A stretch of DNA of 26,510 bases, taken from NCBI GenBank assembly GCA_937876225.1, contig CALFIC010000149.1, positions 1 through 26,510 of the forward strand. Reading direction: 5' to 3'. Origin of the DNA: an uncultured Chloroflexota bacterium (lineage in GTDB: Bacteria; Chloroflexota; Chloroflexia; Chloroflexales; Roseiflexaceae). Of this stretch, positions 17,489 through 25,409 are shown piece by piece (the stretch's first letter is position 1; the number at the start of each line of letters is the position of its first letter). The notes under the pieces were generated by a model that did no database searches, was not told the origin of the DNA, and saw nothing but the letters and a program-made list of their open reading frames with translations. A program made the translations under genes and the position numbers.

Positions 17489-18844
17489 TTAGTCAACTGC
17501 ACTCGCCAAGCCTAATTCTTCACGCCCAGCTGCCACTACAAACAACGACCCCGTCACCACAATCACCTCGTTGGCGATGGCATGATGCACCGCAAAACGC
17601 AACGCCGCCGCCGGATCATCGATGCCAACCACCTGAATGTGCGGCCGGCTAGCAAGCACCATCGCTCGCAATGCACCCAAATCATGCATGGCGCGCGGGT
17701 GGCGTGAGGCCGTCACAATCGCTTGGTCGGCCATCTGGGCAAATACTTGCACCATGGCCGTCACATCTTTGTCACGTGAACAACCCAACACCAATGTGAT
17801 TGATTGCCCCGGGAATGCCGCCCGCACCGACCCCACCAAACGCCGCGCCGAATCGACATTGTGGGCCCCATCAAACAATACCGGCACCCGCGCAGTCTGT
17901 ACCAACTCAAATCGCCCTGGCCAGACCACCTGCTGCAAGCCGGTGGCGATAGCGTCGTCACTGATATTGATGCGCTGCTTACGCAAAAAAAGTGCCGCCG
18001 CCACGGCCAGTCGCGTATTGTCGATTTGCACTTCACCTTTGAGCGCCGATTCGTGTGGCCCGTGGTAGACATCGTACGGGTCAAATAATTCGGGGATGGA
18101 GCCACGCACCCGCTCATCGGCCGGATCATAGCCCCGGATACCGCCGGTACCGGCGTCGTCGACCACCACACACGGTGCACCCGCTTCAGCGGCACAGGCC
18201 GTCACCGTCACGAGCGCCGCATAGGGCTGAGGAGCGATCAGCATGGGCACCCGTGGTTTGGCGATGCCCCCCTTTTGCATGGCGATGGCATCAATGGTGT
18301 CACCCAGTAATTCCATGTGGTCATAACTAATCGAGGTGACTACGGACAAGAGTGGCGTCAAGACATTGGCGCTATCAAAGCGGCCACCTAACCCTACTTC
18401 GACCACTACCAAATCGACTTTTTGATCGGCAAAATAACGCATCGCAATCGCAAAACCTATTGCAAACGTCGCTGGTAACCCGGCCGTCAATTCAAGCGTT
18501 GACACAAAGGGTGCAATTTGGTTGACGGCGGCGATTAAGTCCGTTTGGCTGATTAATTCGCCATTGATTTGGATGCGTTCGCGGTACGAATGCAAGTGAG
18601 GCGACGTCCACAACCCTACCCGCAAACCGGCCGCCTGCGCCATACTGGCAATCATGGCCGACGTCGAGCCTTTGCCTTTGGTGCCAGCCACCACCACACT
18701 ACGCAAGCGGGCATCGGGGCTGCCGAGGGCATCGAGGAGCTCGCGGGTGCGGGTCAAGTTTTCAGCAGGATCAGCCCGATGCGTAGGGACGGGAATGTAG
18801 CGGTAGAGATAGTCGAGAGCCTCTTGATAGGTGGTTACCGCCAT
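17489..18844 (-). CDS. folC: Folylpolyglutamate synthase / dihydrofolate synthase (FolC)
   Basis: 451 residues from the ATG at 18844, which follows AAAGGA by 7 bases. A longer in-frame reading back to 18913 crosses the terminator of the neighbouring gene and is rejected. The Mur-ligase-like enzyme adds glutamate to dihydropteroate and/or to folates using ATP. Seen: P-loop GTKGKGS at 54-60, WTSPHLHSYRERI just after, the SYDHMELLG and MQKGGIAKP motifs in the middle, and DGAHN at 325-329 in the glutamate-ligase domain. All key motifs are intact. It is transcribed toward efp. Whether it has one or both activities cannot be told from sequence alone. Confidence 0.95.
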   Translation of the reverse strand: MAVTTYQEALDYLYRYIPVPTHRADPAENLTRTRELLDALGSPDARLRSVVVAGTKGKGSTSAMIASMAQAAGLRVGLWTSPHLHSYRERIQINGELISQTDLIAAVNQIAPFVSTLELTAGLPATFAIGFAIAMRYFADQKVDLVVVEVGLGGRFDSANVLTPLLSVVTSISYDHMELLGDTIDAIAMQKGGIAKPRVPMLIAPQPYAALVTVTACAAEAGAPCVVVDDAGTGGIRGYDPADERVRGSIPELFDPYDVYHGPHESALKGEVQIDNTRLAVAAALFLRKQRINISDDAIATGLQQVVWPGRFELVQTARVPVLFDGAHNVDSARRLVGSVRAAFPGQSITLVLGCSRDKDVTAMVQVFAQMADQAIVTASRHPRAMHDLGALRAMVLASRPHIQVVGIDDPAAALRFAVHHAIANEVIVVTGSLFVVAAGREELGLASAVD

Positions 18845-18860
18845 AGCTTGTTCCTTTGAT

Positions 18861-18866
18861 AGTATA
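18861..18866 (-). promoter_or_regulatory. Possible -10 element for folC
   Basis: The - strand reads TTTTTTATACTATC directly after the terminator stem of the upstream gene; TATACT (18866-18861) would start transcription about 10 bases before the folC ATG. The -35 position falls inside the terminator hairpin and does not match well. The leader would be nearly absent. Confidence 0.35.
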
Positions 18867-18902
18867 AAAAACCGCGTCGTGGGCAAACACCAGCCACGAC
18901 GC
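18866..18902 (-). terminator. Rho-independent terminator of the sugar isomerase gene
   Basis: Stem GCGTCGTGG (18874-18882) pairs with CCACGACGC (18894-18902) around an 11-base loop. On the - strand the stem is followed by GG and six T (18871-18866). It begins 14 bases after the stop codon of the isomerase gene and separates that gene from folC. Confidence 0.85.
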
Positions 18903-18916
18903 AGTGTAATCAATTC

Positions 18917-19669
18917 TTAGCGGCCGAGGGCGCGCACGTTTTGCAAGCAACGGTCGATACATTCCATCGGTGGGTAAGCGTAGCTTTCTTGCTCGACGAC
19001 ATACCACTCCGTGCCACCAACTGATTCACACAGCCCCAACACCGTTTGCCATTGCACATCACCTTCGCCAATCAAGGCGGTGGGGTTACTGTGGGAATGT
19101 TCTTTGAGGTGGACGCTCAAGGCCCGGCCGGGGTAGCGTTGGATAAAGGGTGCCGAATCGGCGCCAGCGACCAAGGCGTTACCAGTATCGAATTGCATGA
19201 TGACGTCGTGGTCGGTATTACCAAAAAACGTATCCCAGGGCAATTCGCCGTCGAGCTCACGGAACTCGATCCAGTGATTGTGATAGCCGGTTTTCATGCC
19301 ATGGGGAGCGAGTTTTTTGGAGACATCGTTGAGGGTGTGGGCGGCTTTGAGCCAACCAGCGCGGCTGTCGGTATAGCTATGGTCGAGACCAGGCACAATC
19401 AAAAAACTATTGCCGATGGTGGCATGAAACTCTATCGAGCGTTGTAATTCATCACCCAGCAAGGTGTTGATGCCCACATGGGCGCCTTCGGCTTTGAGTC
19501 CGTATTCGTCGAGCATGGCGCGAACAGATTTGGCATCATGCCCATAAAAACCAGCGAATTCGACGCCATCATATCCCATTTTGGCGATGGCCTTGAGCAC
19601 ACCGGCCAAATCTTTGGCTGCATCTTCACGTACCGAATAAAGTTGGACTGCGACAGGAATCCGCGTCAT
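18917..19669 (-). CDS. Sugar phosphate isomerase/epimerase-like TIM-barrel protein
   Basis: 250 residues; GGGAGG lies 6 bases before the ATG at 19669. The fold is the xylose-isomerase-like TIM barrel (AP endonuclease 2 superfamily). Seen: opening IPVAVQLYSVRED, Glu37 in GVEFAGFYG, HNH at 130-132, Asp161 in FDTGN, His187 in SVHLKEHS, and Glu226/Glu228 in VVEQES. These are the usual metal-binding and catalytic positions, so the enzyme is probably active on a sugar or inositol-type substrate; the substrate is not predictable. There is no signal peptide. It is a single-gene unit with its own terminator. A tandem 11-bp repeat lies between its likely -10 element and its start, which suggests regulation. 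Confidence 0.85.
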   Translation of the reverse strand: MTRIPVAVQLYSVREDAAKDLAGVLKAIAKMGYDGVEFAGFYGHDAKSVRAMLDEYGLKAEGAHVGINTLLGDELQRSIEFHATIGNSFLIVPGLDHSYTDSRAGWLKAAHTLNDVSKKLAPHGMKTGYHNHWIEFRELDGELPWDTFFGNTDHDVIMQFDTGNALVAGADSAPFIQRYPGRALSVHLKEHSHSNPTALIGEGDVQWQTVLGLCESVGGTEWYVVEQESYAYPPMECIDRCLQNVRALGR

Positions 19670-19691
19670 TGCATGCCTCCCTATTAATTAA

Positions 19692-19713
19692 TCGTTGATA
19701 ATTCGTTGATAAT
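19692..19713. repeat. Perfect tandem 11-bp repeat, possible operator
   Basis: TCGTTGATAAT occurs at 19692-19702 and again at 19703-19713. It lies just downstream of the extended -10 of the isomerase gene, roughly over positions +5 to +27 of its transcript, where a bound repressor would block transcription. It is a second 11-bp tandem AT-rich repeat beside a promoter in this window. Confidence 0.5.
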
Positions 19714-19724
19714 TGTCCCTTGCT

Positions 19725-19733
19725 AGTATACCA
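19725..19733 (-). promoter_or_regulatory. Extended -10 promoter for the sugar isomerase gene
   Basis: The - strand reads ATGGTATACTAGC: TATACT (19730-19725) preceded by TGG (19733-19731). It lies about 55 bases before the ATG. No convincing -35 is seen. Confidence 0.5.
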
Positions 19734-19773
19734 TTGACCTATAGGCTGTGGTCATTGGACCAAAGGATGTGCA

Positions 19774-19959
19774 ATGTGTATTTATTGTAGTTGTGACGAT
19801 TTACGCGGATTTGATTGGGATCTCAAGGCCTTGGCAAAAACTGACCGGGCGGCGGCGAATCACCAACAACAGGTACGCAATACCCGCCGGAGCGCCGACG
19901 ACCAACGCGACGAACGCCCCATCCGCGACCTGCGGGATGAATATGATAATCGTGATTGA
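19774..19959 (+). CDS. Possible small Cys-rich / charged protein, 61 residues
   Basis: The frame starts MCIYCSCDDLRG, giving a CxxCxC cluster at residues 2, 5 and 7, followed by a strongly charged, Arg/Asp/Gln-rich helix-like tail. AAAGGA lies 8 bases before the ATG, and a bulged hairpin follows the stop by 7 bases, both of which favour a real gene. It stands alone between the isomerase gene (opposite strand) and the beta-lactamase-like gene. I do not recognise the family. The CxxCxC could bind a metal; this is a guess. The main doubt is its length and the lack of any recognised homologue. Confidence 0.45.
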   Translation: MCIYCSCDDLRGFDWDLKALAKTDRAAANHQQQVRNTRRSADDQRDERPIRDLRDEYDNRD

Positions 19960-19966
19960 TGCCGTA

Positions 19967-19999
19967 GCAGTAAGACGCAGCAGGCTGCGTCTCTACTGC
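19967..19999 (+). terminator. Hairpin after the small ORF, terminator-like
   Basis: GCAGTAAGACGCAGC (19967-19981) pairs with GCTGCGTCTCTACTGC (19984-19999): 15 base pairs with one bulged base and a 2-base loop. It is followed by TTCAATGC and not by a clean T-run, so termination would be weak or rho-assisted. It also lies 50 bases before the next gene's start. Confidence 0.45.
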
Positions 20000-20049
20000 T
20001 TCAATGCTATGATTATGTAGATACAATCATTCCAGCCAAGGAGCATCAG

Positions 20050-21438
20050 ATGAATCGCAATAGTGTGGTCAAGGGCATCAAAGATCGTTCGTTCAAAGAA
20101 TTGTGTGCGCATGTGGTCGAGGACATGAAGCGCCTCGACGTCCCAGGGGTCAGCATCGCCGTGTGGCACAACGACAGCGTGGTTAGTGCTGGGCTGGGAG
20201 TTACCAGCGTCGAGCACCCTTTACCGGTCACGGCCGACACGTTGTTTCAAGTAGGCTCCATCAGCAAAACCTTTACCGGTACCATGCTGATGCAACTGGC
20301 CGAAGCGGGCAAAATTGACCTCGACACCCCTGTCAAAACTTACCTGCCCAAATTCAAAATGGCCGACAGCAATGTCACCGCCAACCTGACCACCCGCCAC
20401 CTGCTGACGCATACCGGCGGCTGGATGGGCGATTATTTCAATGATTTGGGCAACAACGACAACGCCCTCGAACTAATGGTCAAAAGCCTGCGCATGTTGC
20501 CCCAGATCTCACCACTGGGGACGTTGTGGTCGTACAACAACGCCGGCTTCAACATCGCTGGGCGCTTAATCGAAGTGCTCACCAACCAGACTTACGAGCA
20601 AGCCGCCCAACAGATGTTGTTTAATCCGCTCAAGCTGAGCAAAAGCTTTTTTTATCCCAACGATGCGATTTTGACCCAGCGCTTTGCGGTCGGGCATCAA
20701 AAATGGCCAGACGGCGTGCGAGTCGCCAATCCCTGGGCAATCGGGCGGGCTGCCAATGCCGTGGGGGGCGTGGTAAGCACCGTCAATGATTTGATGCGCT
20801 ACGCTCAATTCCATAGTGGCAACGGCAACGCCATCATCGAGCGCTCCTCGTTGCTGGCGATGCGCACCGTACAAACCAGTGCCGGCGGCCGGGGCGACAT
20901 GGGCATCACTTGGTTTATCCGTCAGCACGGCGATGTGACCAGCTACGGGCATGGTGGCGCCACCAAAGGCCAAAAAGCGACCTTCCGGTTTATCCCCGAC
21001 AAACAATTCGGGATTGCGATTTTGACCAATAGTGACGATGGCGGCATCATCGGTGACAACGCCGTCAGCAACGCCTTGGATATTTATCTAGGCTTGGTGA
21101 GCACCCCCGTCAAAACCGTCCCCATGAACGACGCAAGCATGGCCGAATATGTGGGTGAATACGAATATTCGTTGTCGCGCTTTACGGTGGTGGCCAGTGG
21201 GGTAGGCATGCTCATCCACGAAACTCCCAAGGGCGGCTTCCCCAAGCCCGAGAGCCCAGCCGGTCCGCCGGTACCCACGGTACGGGCATCATTCATCGGC
21301 AACGACAAATTCGTGGTGCACGACGAGCCCCGCAAAGGCGAAATCGGCGACTTTGTGCGTGACGCCAACGGCCAAATCGCCTATCTACGGATTGGTGGCC
21401 GCGCCAACCCACGGGTCGTCACCACGGTCGCACAATAA
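20050..21438 (+). CDS. Serine beta-lactamase-like hydrolase (class C / penicillin-binding protein family)
   Basis: 462 residues; AAGGAG lies 6-7 bases before the ATG. Family members are serine hydrolases with a penicillin-binding-protein fold: beta-lactamases, D-aminopeptidases and esterases. Seen: the catalytic SxxK as Ser70-Ile-Ser-Lys73 in QVGSISKTFTG, the YxN motif as Tyr162-Asn-Asn164, HLLTHTGG at about 117-124, and HGG at 301-303 in place of the KTG box. The catalytic domain ends near 370, and a C-terminal beta-rich domain follows. No signal peptide is visible, so it may act in the cytoplasm. That argues against a true secreted beta-lactamase. A hairpin follows the gene. It is followed on the same strand by an esterase gene. 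Confidence 0.88.
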   Translation: MNRNSVVKGIKDRSFKELCAHVVEDMKRLDVPGVSIAVWHNDSVVSAGLGVTSVEHPLPVTADTLFQVGSISKTFTGTMLMQLAEAGKIDLDTPVKTYLPKFKMADSNVTANLTTRHLLTHTGGWMGDYFNDLGNNDNALELMVKSLRMLPQISPLGTLWSYNNAGFNIAGRLIEVLTNQTYEQAAQQMLFNPLKLSKSFFYPNDAILTQRFAVGHQKWPDGVRVANPWAIGRAANAVGGVVSTVNDLMRYAQFHSGNGNAIIERSSLLAMRTVQTSAGGRGDMGITWFIRQHGDVTSYGHGGATKGQKATFRFIPDKQFGIAILTNSDDGGIIGDNAVSNALDIYLGLVSTPVKTVPMNDASMAEYVGEYEYSLSRFTVVASGVGMLIHETPKGGFPKPESPAGPPVPTVRASFIGNDKFVVHDEPRKGEIGDFVRDANGQIAYLRIGGRANPRVVTTVAQ

Positions 21439-21451
21439 TTCAATCCGTAGC

Positions 21452-21477
21452 GCCAGCGCACAACTGGGTGCGCTGGC
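21452..21477 (+). terminator. GC-rich hairpin after the beta-lactamase-like gene
   Basis: GCCAGCGCAC (21452-21461) pairs perfectly with GTGCGCTGGC (21468-21477) around a 6-base loop, 13 bases after the stop codon. No T-run follows, so it may slow or protect the transcript more than terminate it. Confidence 0.45.
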
Positions 21478-21580
21478 CGGGCGAGAAAACGGGTGAACCG
21501 GGCAGTCGTTGCGCATTGCGCCCGCCAATTCACCGACCCACCACCACGTTTTTTTCACACACAAGAAAGTAGGCGTGTCA

Positions 21581-22630
21581 ATGACGACCCCCAAAGAATA
21601 CCAGCCAGCCCATGAATTGTGGGCCCACTACCACCCCGCCCAAGCCCCACATGCCTTCCGAGCCAGCGATCAGCAGAGTGCCGCCGCCTGGCAACACCCC
21701 ACTCGGCAGGCCTTGGCGCAGGCGTTGGGACTAGATCATTTGCAGACCGTCGCACCCGACGTGGCGTTGCTGGCGAGTGTCGACAAAGGCGATTATGTGC
21801 GCCACAAATATGTGATGCGCACCACGCCCTATAGCCTGATGCCGTTTTATCTGCTGATGCCCAAACACGTCCCGGGGCCGTTGCCGGTGATGCTGGCCTT
21901 GAGTGGGCATGGCTATGGCGTGGCCGACATCGTGGGGTTGTGGGAAGACGGCAGCGAGCGGCGTACCGCCAGCGGTTACCACAACGATTTTGCCGTGGCG
22001 TTATGTCGGGCTGGCTTTGCCGTGGCCGCGCCCGAGATTTCGTGCTTTGGTGAGCGCCAAACCGACTTCAGCTACCTCGATACGGTCAACGGCCAGCCGA
22101 CACCGGGTACCTGCCACCACAGCGCCATGTTGGCAATGCATCTGGGCTTGACGGTGCCGGGCATCCGGGTACACGACGGGCTGCGGTTGGTGGATTACTT
22201 GACCACCAGGGCGGATTTGGATTGTGCGCGGTTGGGCGCGATGGGGATTTCGGGCGGGGGGATGCACACGCTTTTTTCGACCTGTATCGACGAGCGGATA
22301 AAGGCGTGTGTGATTAGCGGTTATTTTTCGAGCTTCAAAGAAAGCATCCTAGCGATGCATCATTGTGCCTGTAATTTTGTGCCGGGGCTAGCGGCCTTTG
22401 GCGAAATGCACGACTTGGCGGGGTTGATTGCGCCACGGCCGCTGTATGTGGAGGCCGGCACACGTGATCCGATATTCCCCATCAATGCGGTGCGCAACGG
22501 CGTTACTCAGGCCCGGGGTGTATACCGAGTGTTTGAGGCTAGCCAACAAGTGGCGTTTACGGAATTCGAAGGGCGCCACGAGGTGCATGGCGGCCCGGCG
22601 TATACGTGGTTGCAACGACAATTGCAGTAG
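21581..22630 (+). CDS. Alpha/beta-hydrolase, acetylxylan-esterase / dienelactone-hydrolase-like
   Basis: 349 residues from the ATG at 21581; the in-frame TTG at 21509 would add 24 residues that look like non-coding sequence. TAGG lies 7 bases upstream. Seen: LALSGHGYG oxyanion region (106-113), nucleophile elbow GISGG with Ser224, acid Asp296 in EAGTRDPIFP, and His333/His336 in GRHEVHGG, a complete triad. The pattern fits the Abhydrolase_7 / acetyl xylan esterase group. There is no signal peptide. The substrate is unknown; a small ester or a deacetylation step in sugar use is plausible given the nearby glucosidase and isomerase genes, but that is inference. Confidence 0.85.
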   Translation: MTTPKEYQPAHELWAHYHPAQAPHAFRASDQQSAAAWQHPTRQALAQALGLDHLQTVAPDVALLASVDKGDYVRHKYVMRTTPYSLMPFYLLMPKHVPGPLPVMLALSGHGYGVADIVGLWEDGSERRTASGYHNDFAVALCRAGFAVAAPEISCFGERQTDFSYLDTVNGQPTPGTCHHSAMLAMHLGLTVPGIRVHDGLRLVDYLTTRADLDCARLGAMGISGGGMHTLFSTCIDERIKACVISGYFSSFKESILAMHHCACNFVPGLAAFGEMHDLAGLIAPRPLYVEAGTRDPIFPINAVRNGVTQARGVYRVFEASQQVAFTEFEGRHEVHGGPAYTWLQRQLQ

Positions 22631-22649
22631 GGGGGAGTCATCCCCACTG

Positions 22650-22895
22650 GCTCACGCGGAGACGCGGAGACGCGGAGACGCGGAGACGCGGAGTCACACA
22701 TTAGCTCACGCGGAGACGCGGAACACGCGGAGGCATTTTGTAAGTTGGGGATAGACGACACATGTCGATCTGTGCGAGGTGTACGGTTGCTCACGCGGAG
22801 ACGCGGAGGGCACGGAGTCACACACTAGCTCGCACAGAGCACGCAGAGTCACTCAAATAATGCGCTCTCTCCGCGGCTCCGCGCCTCCGCGTGAT
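22650..22895. repeat. MITE-like block of direct and inverted ACGCGGAG repeats
   Basis: GCTCACGCGGAGACGCGGA occurs at 22650, 22704 and 22789 as direct copies. An inverted copy (CTCCGCGCCTCCGCGTGA at about 22876-22893) closes the block. GAGTCACACATTAGCT and GAGTCACACACTAGCT flank two of the copies. The outermost copies could pair as a long imperfect hairpin. There is no ORF and no transposase gene. The remaining 22896-22991 segment holds the hsdM leader. Confidence 0.7.
22654..22693. repeat. 8-bp tandem repeat, five copies
   Basis: ACGCGGAG is repeated five times without a gap at 22654, 22662, 22670, 22678 and 22686. It is an expansion within the larger direct and inverted repeat block. Confidence 0.95.
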
Positions 22896-22955
22896 ACAAA
22901 AACACTCGCTTCAAAATAAAAAATTGCACCGGGTAAGCAATACAACGGACTGTAC

Positions 22956-22961
22956 TATAAT
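22956..22961 (+). promoter_or_regulatory. -10 element for hsdM
   Basis: A perfect TATAAT 30 bases before the hsdM ATG. No -35 hexamer is seen at 16-18 bases upstream. GAGGG lies about 6 bases before the ATG at 22992 as a ribosome site. Confidence 0.5.
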
Positions 22962-22991
22962 AAATTAATTACGTAATCTTTGAGGGAAATC

Positions 22992-25409
22992 ATGCCAATC
23001 AAAAAAACCGAACTCTACGCCAAGCTATGGGCCAGTTGTGACGACCTACGGGGGAGCATGGACGCCAGTCAATACAAAGACTACGTACTGGTAATGCTCT
23101 TCCTCAAGTATATTAGCGACAAATATGCCGGCCAACCCTTTGCACCTATCAATGTACCGAGTGGGGCGAGCTTTGCCGATATGGTCAACCTCAAGGGGAG
23201 TAGTGATATCGGCGATCGCATCAACAAACATATCATTGCACCCCTCATCCAGGCCAATCAACGCATGCTCAGCCCGTCGGACTTCCCCGACTTCAATGAC
23301 AGCACCAAACTCGGTAGCGGCCGAGAAATGGTCGATCGGCTCACTAATCTGATTGCCAATTTCGAAACACCGGAATTGAATTTTGCCCGGAATCGAGCCG
23401 ACGACGATGATATTTTGGGTGATGCCTACGAATACTTGATGCGTAATTTTGCCACCCAAAGCGGCAAATCCAAAGGGCAGTTTTATACGCCGGCCGAGGT
23501 GAGTCGCATCATGGCAAGTATCATTGGTATCGCCAACGATGACAGCGTGGGTGGCCAAACCACCGCCTACGACCCCACCTGTGGCTCGGGTTCACTATTG
23601 CTCAAGGTGGCGAGTGCCGCCCGCACCAAAATCACGTTGTATGGCCAAGAAATGGATGCCACCACCAGTGGCTTGGCACGTATGAACATGATTTTGCACA
23701 ATAACCCGACGGCCGTCATCCACCAAGGCAATACCATCGCCAATCCGCAATTTGTGATGCATAATCATCTCCAATTGTTTGACTATATTGTGGCCAATCC
23801 GCCTTTTTCGGACAAACGGTGGAGCACCGGTATCGACCCCTACAATGACCCCTACGAGCGCTTCAACACCTTTGGGGTGCCGCCACTCAAACAAGGCGAC
23901 TACGCTTTTCTTTTGCATATTGTCCATTCCCTCAAAAGCACCGGCACGGCGGCCTGTATTTTGCCACACGGCGTGCTCTTTCGGGGCAACGCCGAAGCTG
24001 CCATCCGGCGCAAACTCATCGAGCATCGCTATATCAAGGGCATCATCGGCTTGCCCGCCAATCTTTTTTTTGGTACGGGCATCCCTGCCTGTATCATCGT
24101 CATCGACAAAAAGGGTGCCAATGCGCGCCAAGGTGTGTTTATGCTTGATGCGAGTACCGGGTATAGCAAAGACGGTGCCAAAAACCGCCTGCGCGAACGG
24201 GACATCCATCGCATCGTCACTACATTTGCGCAGCAAACGACAGTGGCCGGCTATGCACGGATGGTGCCACTCAGCGAGATTGCCGACCCCAAAAACGACT
24301 ACAACCTCAACTTGCCCCGCTATATCGACAGTAGTGAACCCGAAGACCGCCACGACTTGGCTGGGCACCTGTATGGCGGCATCCCCCAGCCCGACATCGC
24401 CGGCCTCAACGATTACTGGTCCGTCTTCCCCGATCTCGCACGGCACCTATTTGCGCCCGATCGCCAAGGCTACATGACCCCCCAAATCCCCGTGGCCGAG
24501 ATCAATGCCAGCATTACTCAGCATGCCCAGTTTGCCCACTTTCGTGAGCAAGTGCATCACACCGCACGCAACTGGGCCGACGGCATCACTCCGTGCCTCG
24601 AAGCATTCGGGCAGGGACAGCATCCCCATACCCTCATCGACACCATCGCCACGCAATTGTTGACTGACTTCAGCATTACCCCCCTCATCGATCGGTATGC
24701 GCTCTACCAGCACTTGATGGATTATTGGGCCACGGTCATGCAAGACGACGCCTATCTGATTGCCGAAGCAGGCTGGCAGGCGCTACCTGAACGGGTGGTC
24801 GAATACGACAAACGAGGCAATGCCCGCGACAAAGGGTGGCGTTGTGACCTGGTGCCCAAATCGCTGATGGTAGCCCGTTACTATGCCGTAGCCCAAGCCG
24901 CCATTGATGCGCGCCAGGCCGAAATCGACCGCCTCACGGCCACACTCGCCGAACTCGAAGAAGAGCATGGCGGCGAAGAAGGCGTGCTGGGTGCGCTCGA
25001 CAAAATCGCCAAGCCCGAAATCACGGCGCGGGTCAAAGAAATCAGGGGCGACAAAGAGGCCAAAGACGAACTAGCGGTGTTGCACCAGTGGCTAACGCTC
25101 AACGAGGCAGTCGCCACACACAAAAAACAGAGCAAAGAAGACGAAAACGCCCTCGATGGGCAGGTGTTGGCGCACTACGCACACCTAACGACGCACGACA
25201 TCCAGACGCTGGTCATCACCGACAAGTGGTTGGCGCACCTGCGGGGCACCATCGACAGCGAGCTGAGTCGTGTCACCCAAACACTGACTGGCCGCATCCG
25301 CCAGCTGGTGGAACGCTACGCCACGCCACTGCCACAACTCAGCGCCGACGTAGCAGCGCTAGCGGCCAAGGTCGATGCCCACCTCAAGACCATGGGGATT
25401 ATGCGATGA
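22992..25409 (+). CDS. hsdM: Type I restriction-modification DNA methyltransferase subunit (HsdM)
   Basis: 805 residues from the ATG at 22992, preceded by GAGGG; an in-frame TTG at 22980 is less likely. HsdM transfers a methyl group from S-adenosylmethionine to adenine N6 within the sequence chosen by HsdS. Seen: HsdM N-terminal helical domain (1-150, with KDYVLVMLFLKYISDKY), KGQFYTP at 161-167, motif I DPTCGSGS at 194-201, and catalytic NPPF at 269-272. The C-terminal 350 residues, with coiled-coil-like segments near 640-680 and 720-800, make it much longer than the 500-odd residues of the classical enzyme. Its last codons overlap the next gene (ATGA). No hsdS or hsdR is in the window; they may lie to the right. 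Confidence 0.95.
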   Translation: MPIKKTELYAKLWASCDDLRGSMDASQYKDYVLVMLFLKYISDKYAGQPFAPINVPSGASFADMVNLKGSSDIGDRINKHIIAPLIQANQRMLSPSDFPDFNDSTKLGSGREMVDRLTNLIANFETPELNFARNRADDDDILGDAYEYLMRNFATQSGKSKGQFYTPAEVSRIMASIIGIANDDSVGGQTTAYDPTCGSGSLLLKVASAARTKITLYGQEMDATTSGLARMNMILHNNPTAVIHQGNTIANPQFVMHNHLQLFDYIVANPPFSDKRWSTGIDPYNDPYERFNTFGVPPLKQGDYAFLLHIVHSLKSTGTAACILPHGVLFRGNAEAAIRRKLIEHRYIKGIIGLPANLFFGTGIPACIIVIDKKGANARQGVFMLDASTGYSKDGAKNRLRERDIHRIVTTFAQQTTVAGYARMVPLSEIADPKNDYNLNLPRYIDSSEPEDRHDLAGHLYGGIPQPDIAGLNDYWSVFPDLARHLFAPDRQGYMTPQIPVAEINASITQHAQFAHFREQVHHTARNWADGITPCLEAFGQGQHPHTLIDTIATQLLTDFSITPLIDRYALYQHLMDYWATVMQDDAYLIAEAGWQALPERVVEYDKRGNARDKGWRCDLVPKSLMVARYYAVAQAAIDARQAEIDRLTATLAELEEEHGGEEGVLGALDKIAKPEITARVKEIRGDKEAKDELAVLHQWLTLNEAVATHKKQSKEDENALDGQVLAHYAHLTTHDIQTLVITDKWLAHLRGTIDSELSRVTQTLTGRIRQLVERYATPLPQLSADVAALAAKVDAHLKTMGIMR

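Noticed and set aside
22632..22645. GGGGA-TCCCC hairpin after the esterase as a terminator
   Set aside because: Only 5 base pairs and no T-run; too weak to call.
25088..25405. N-terminal extension of the first DUF1016 gene
   Set aside because: It lies inside hsdM in another frame and is Arg/His-rich shadow sequence; the ATG at 25406 overlaps the hsdM stop in the typical ATGA manner.
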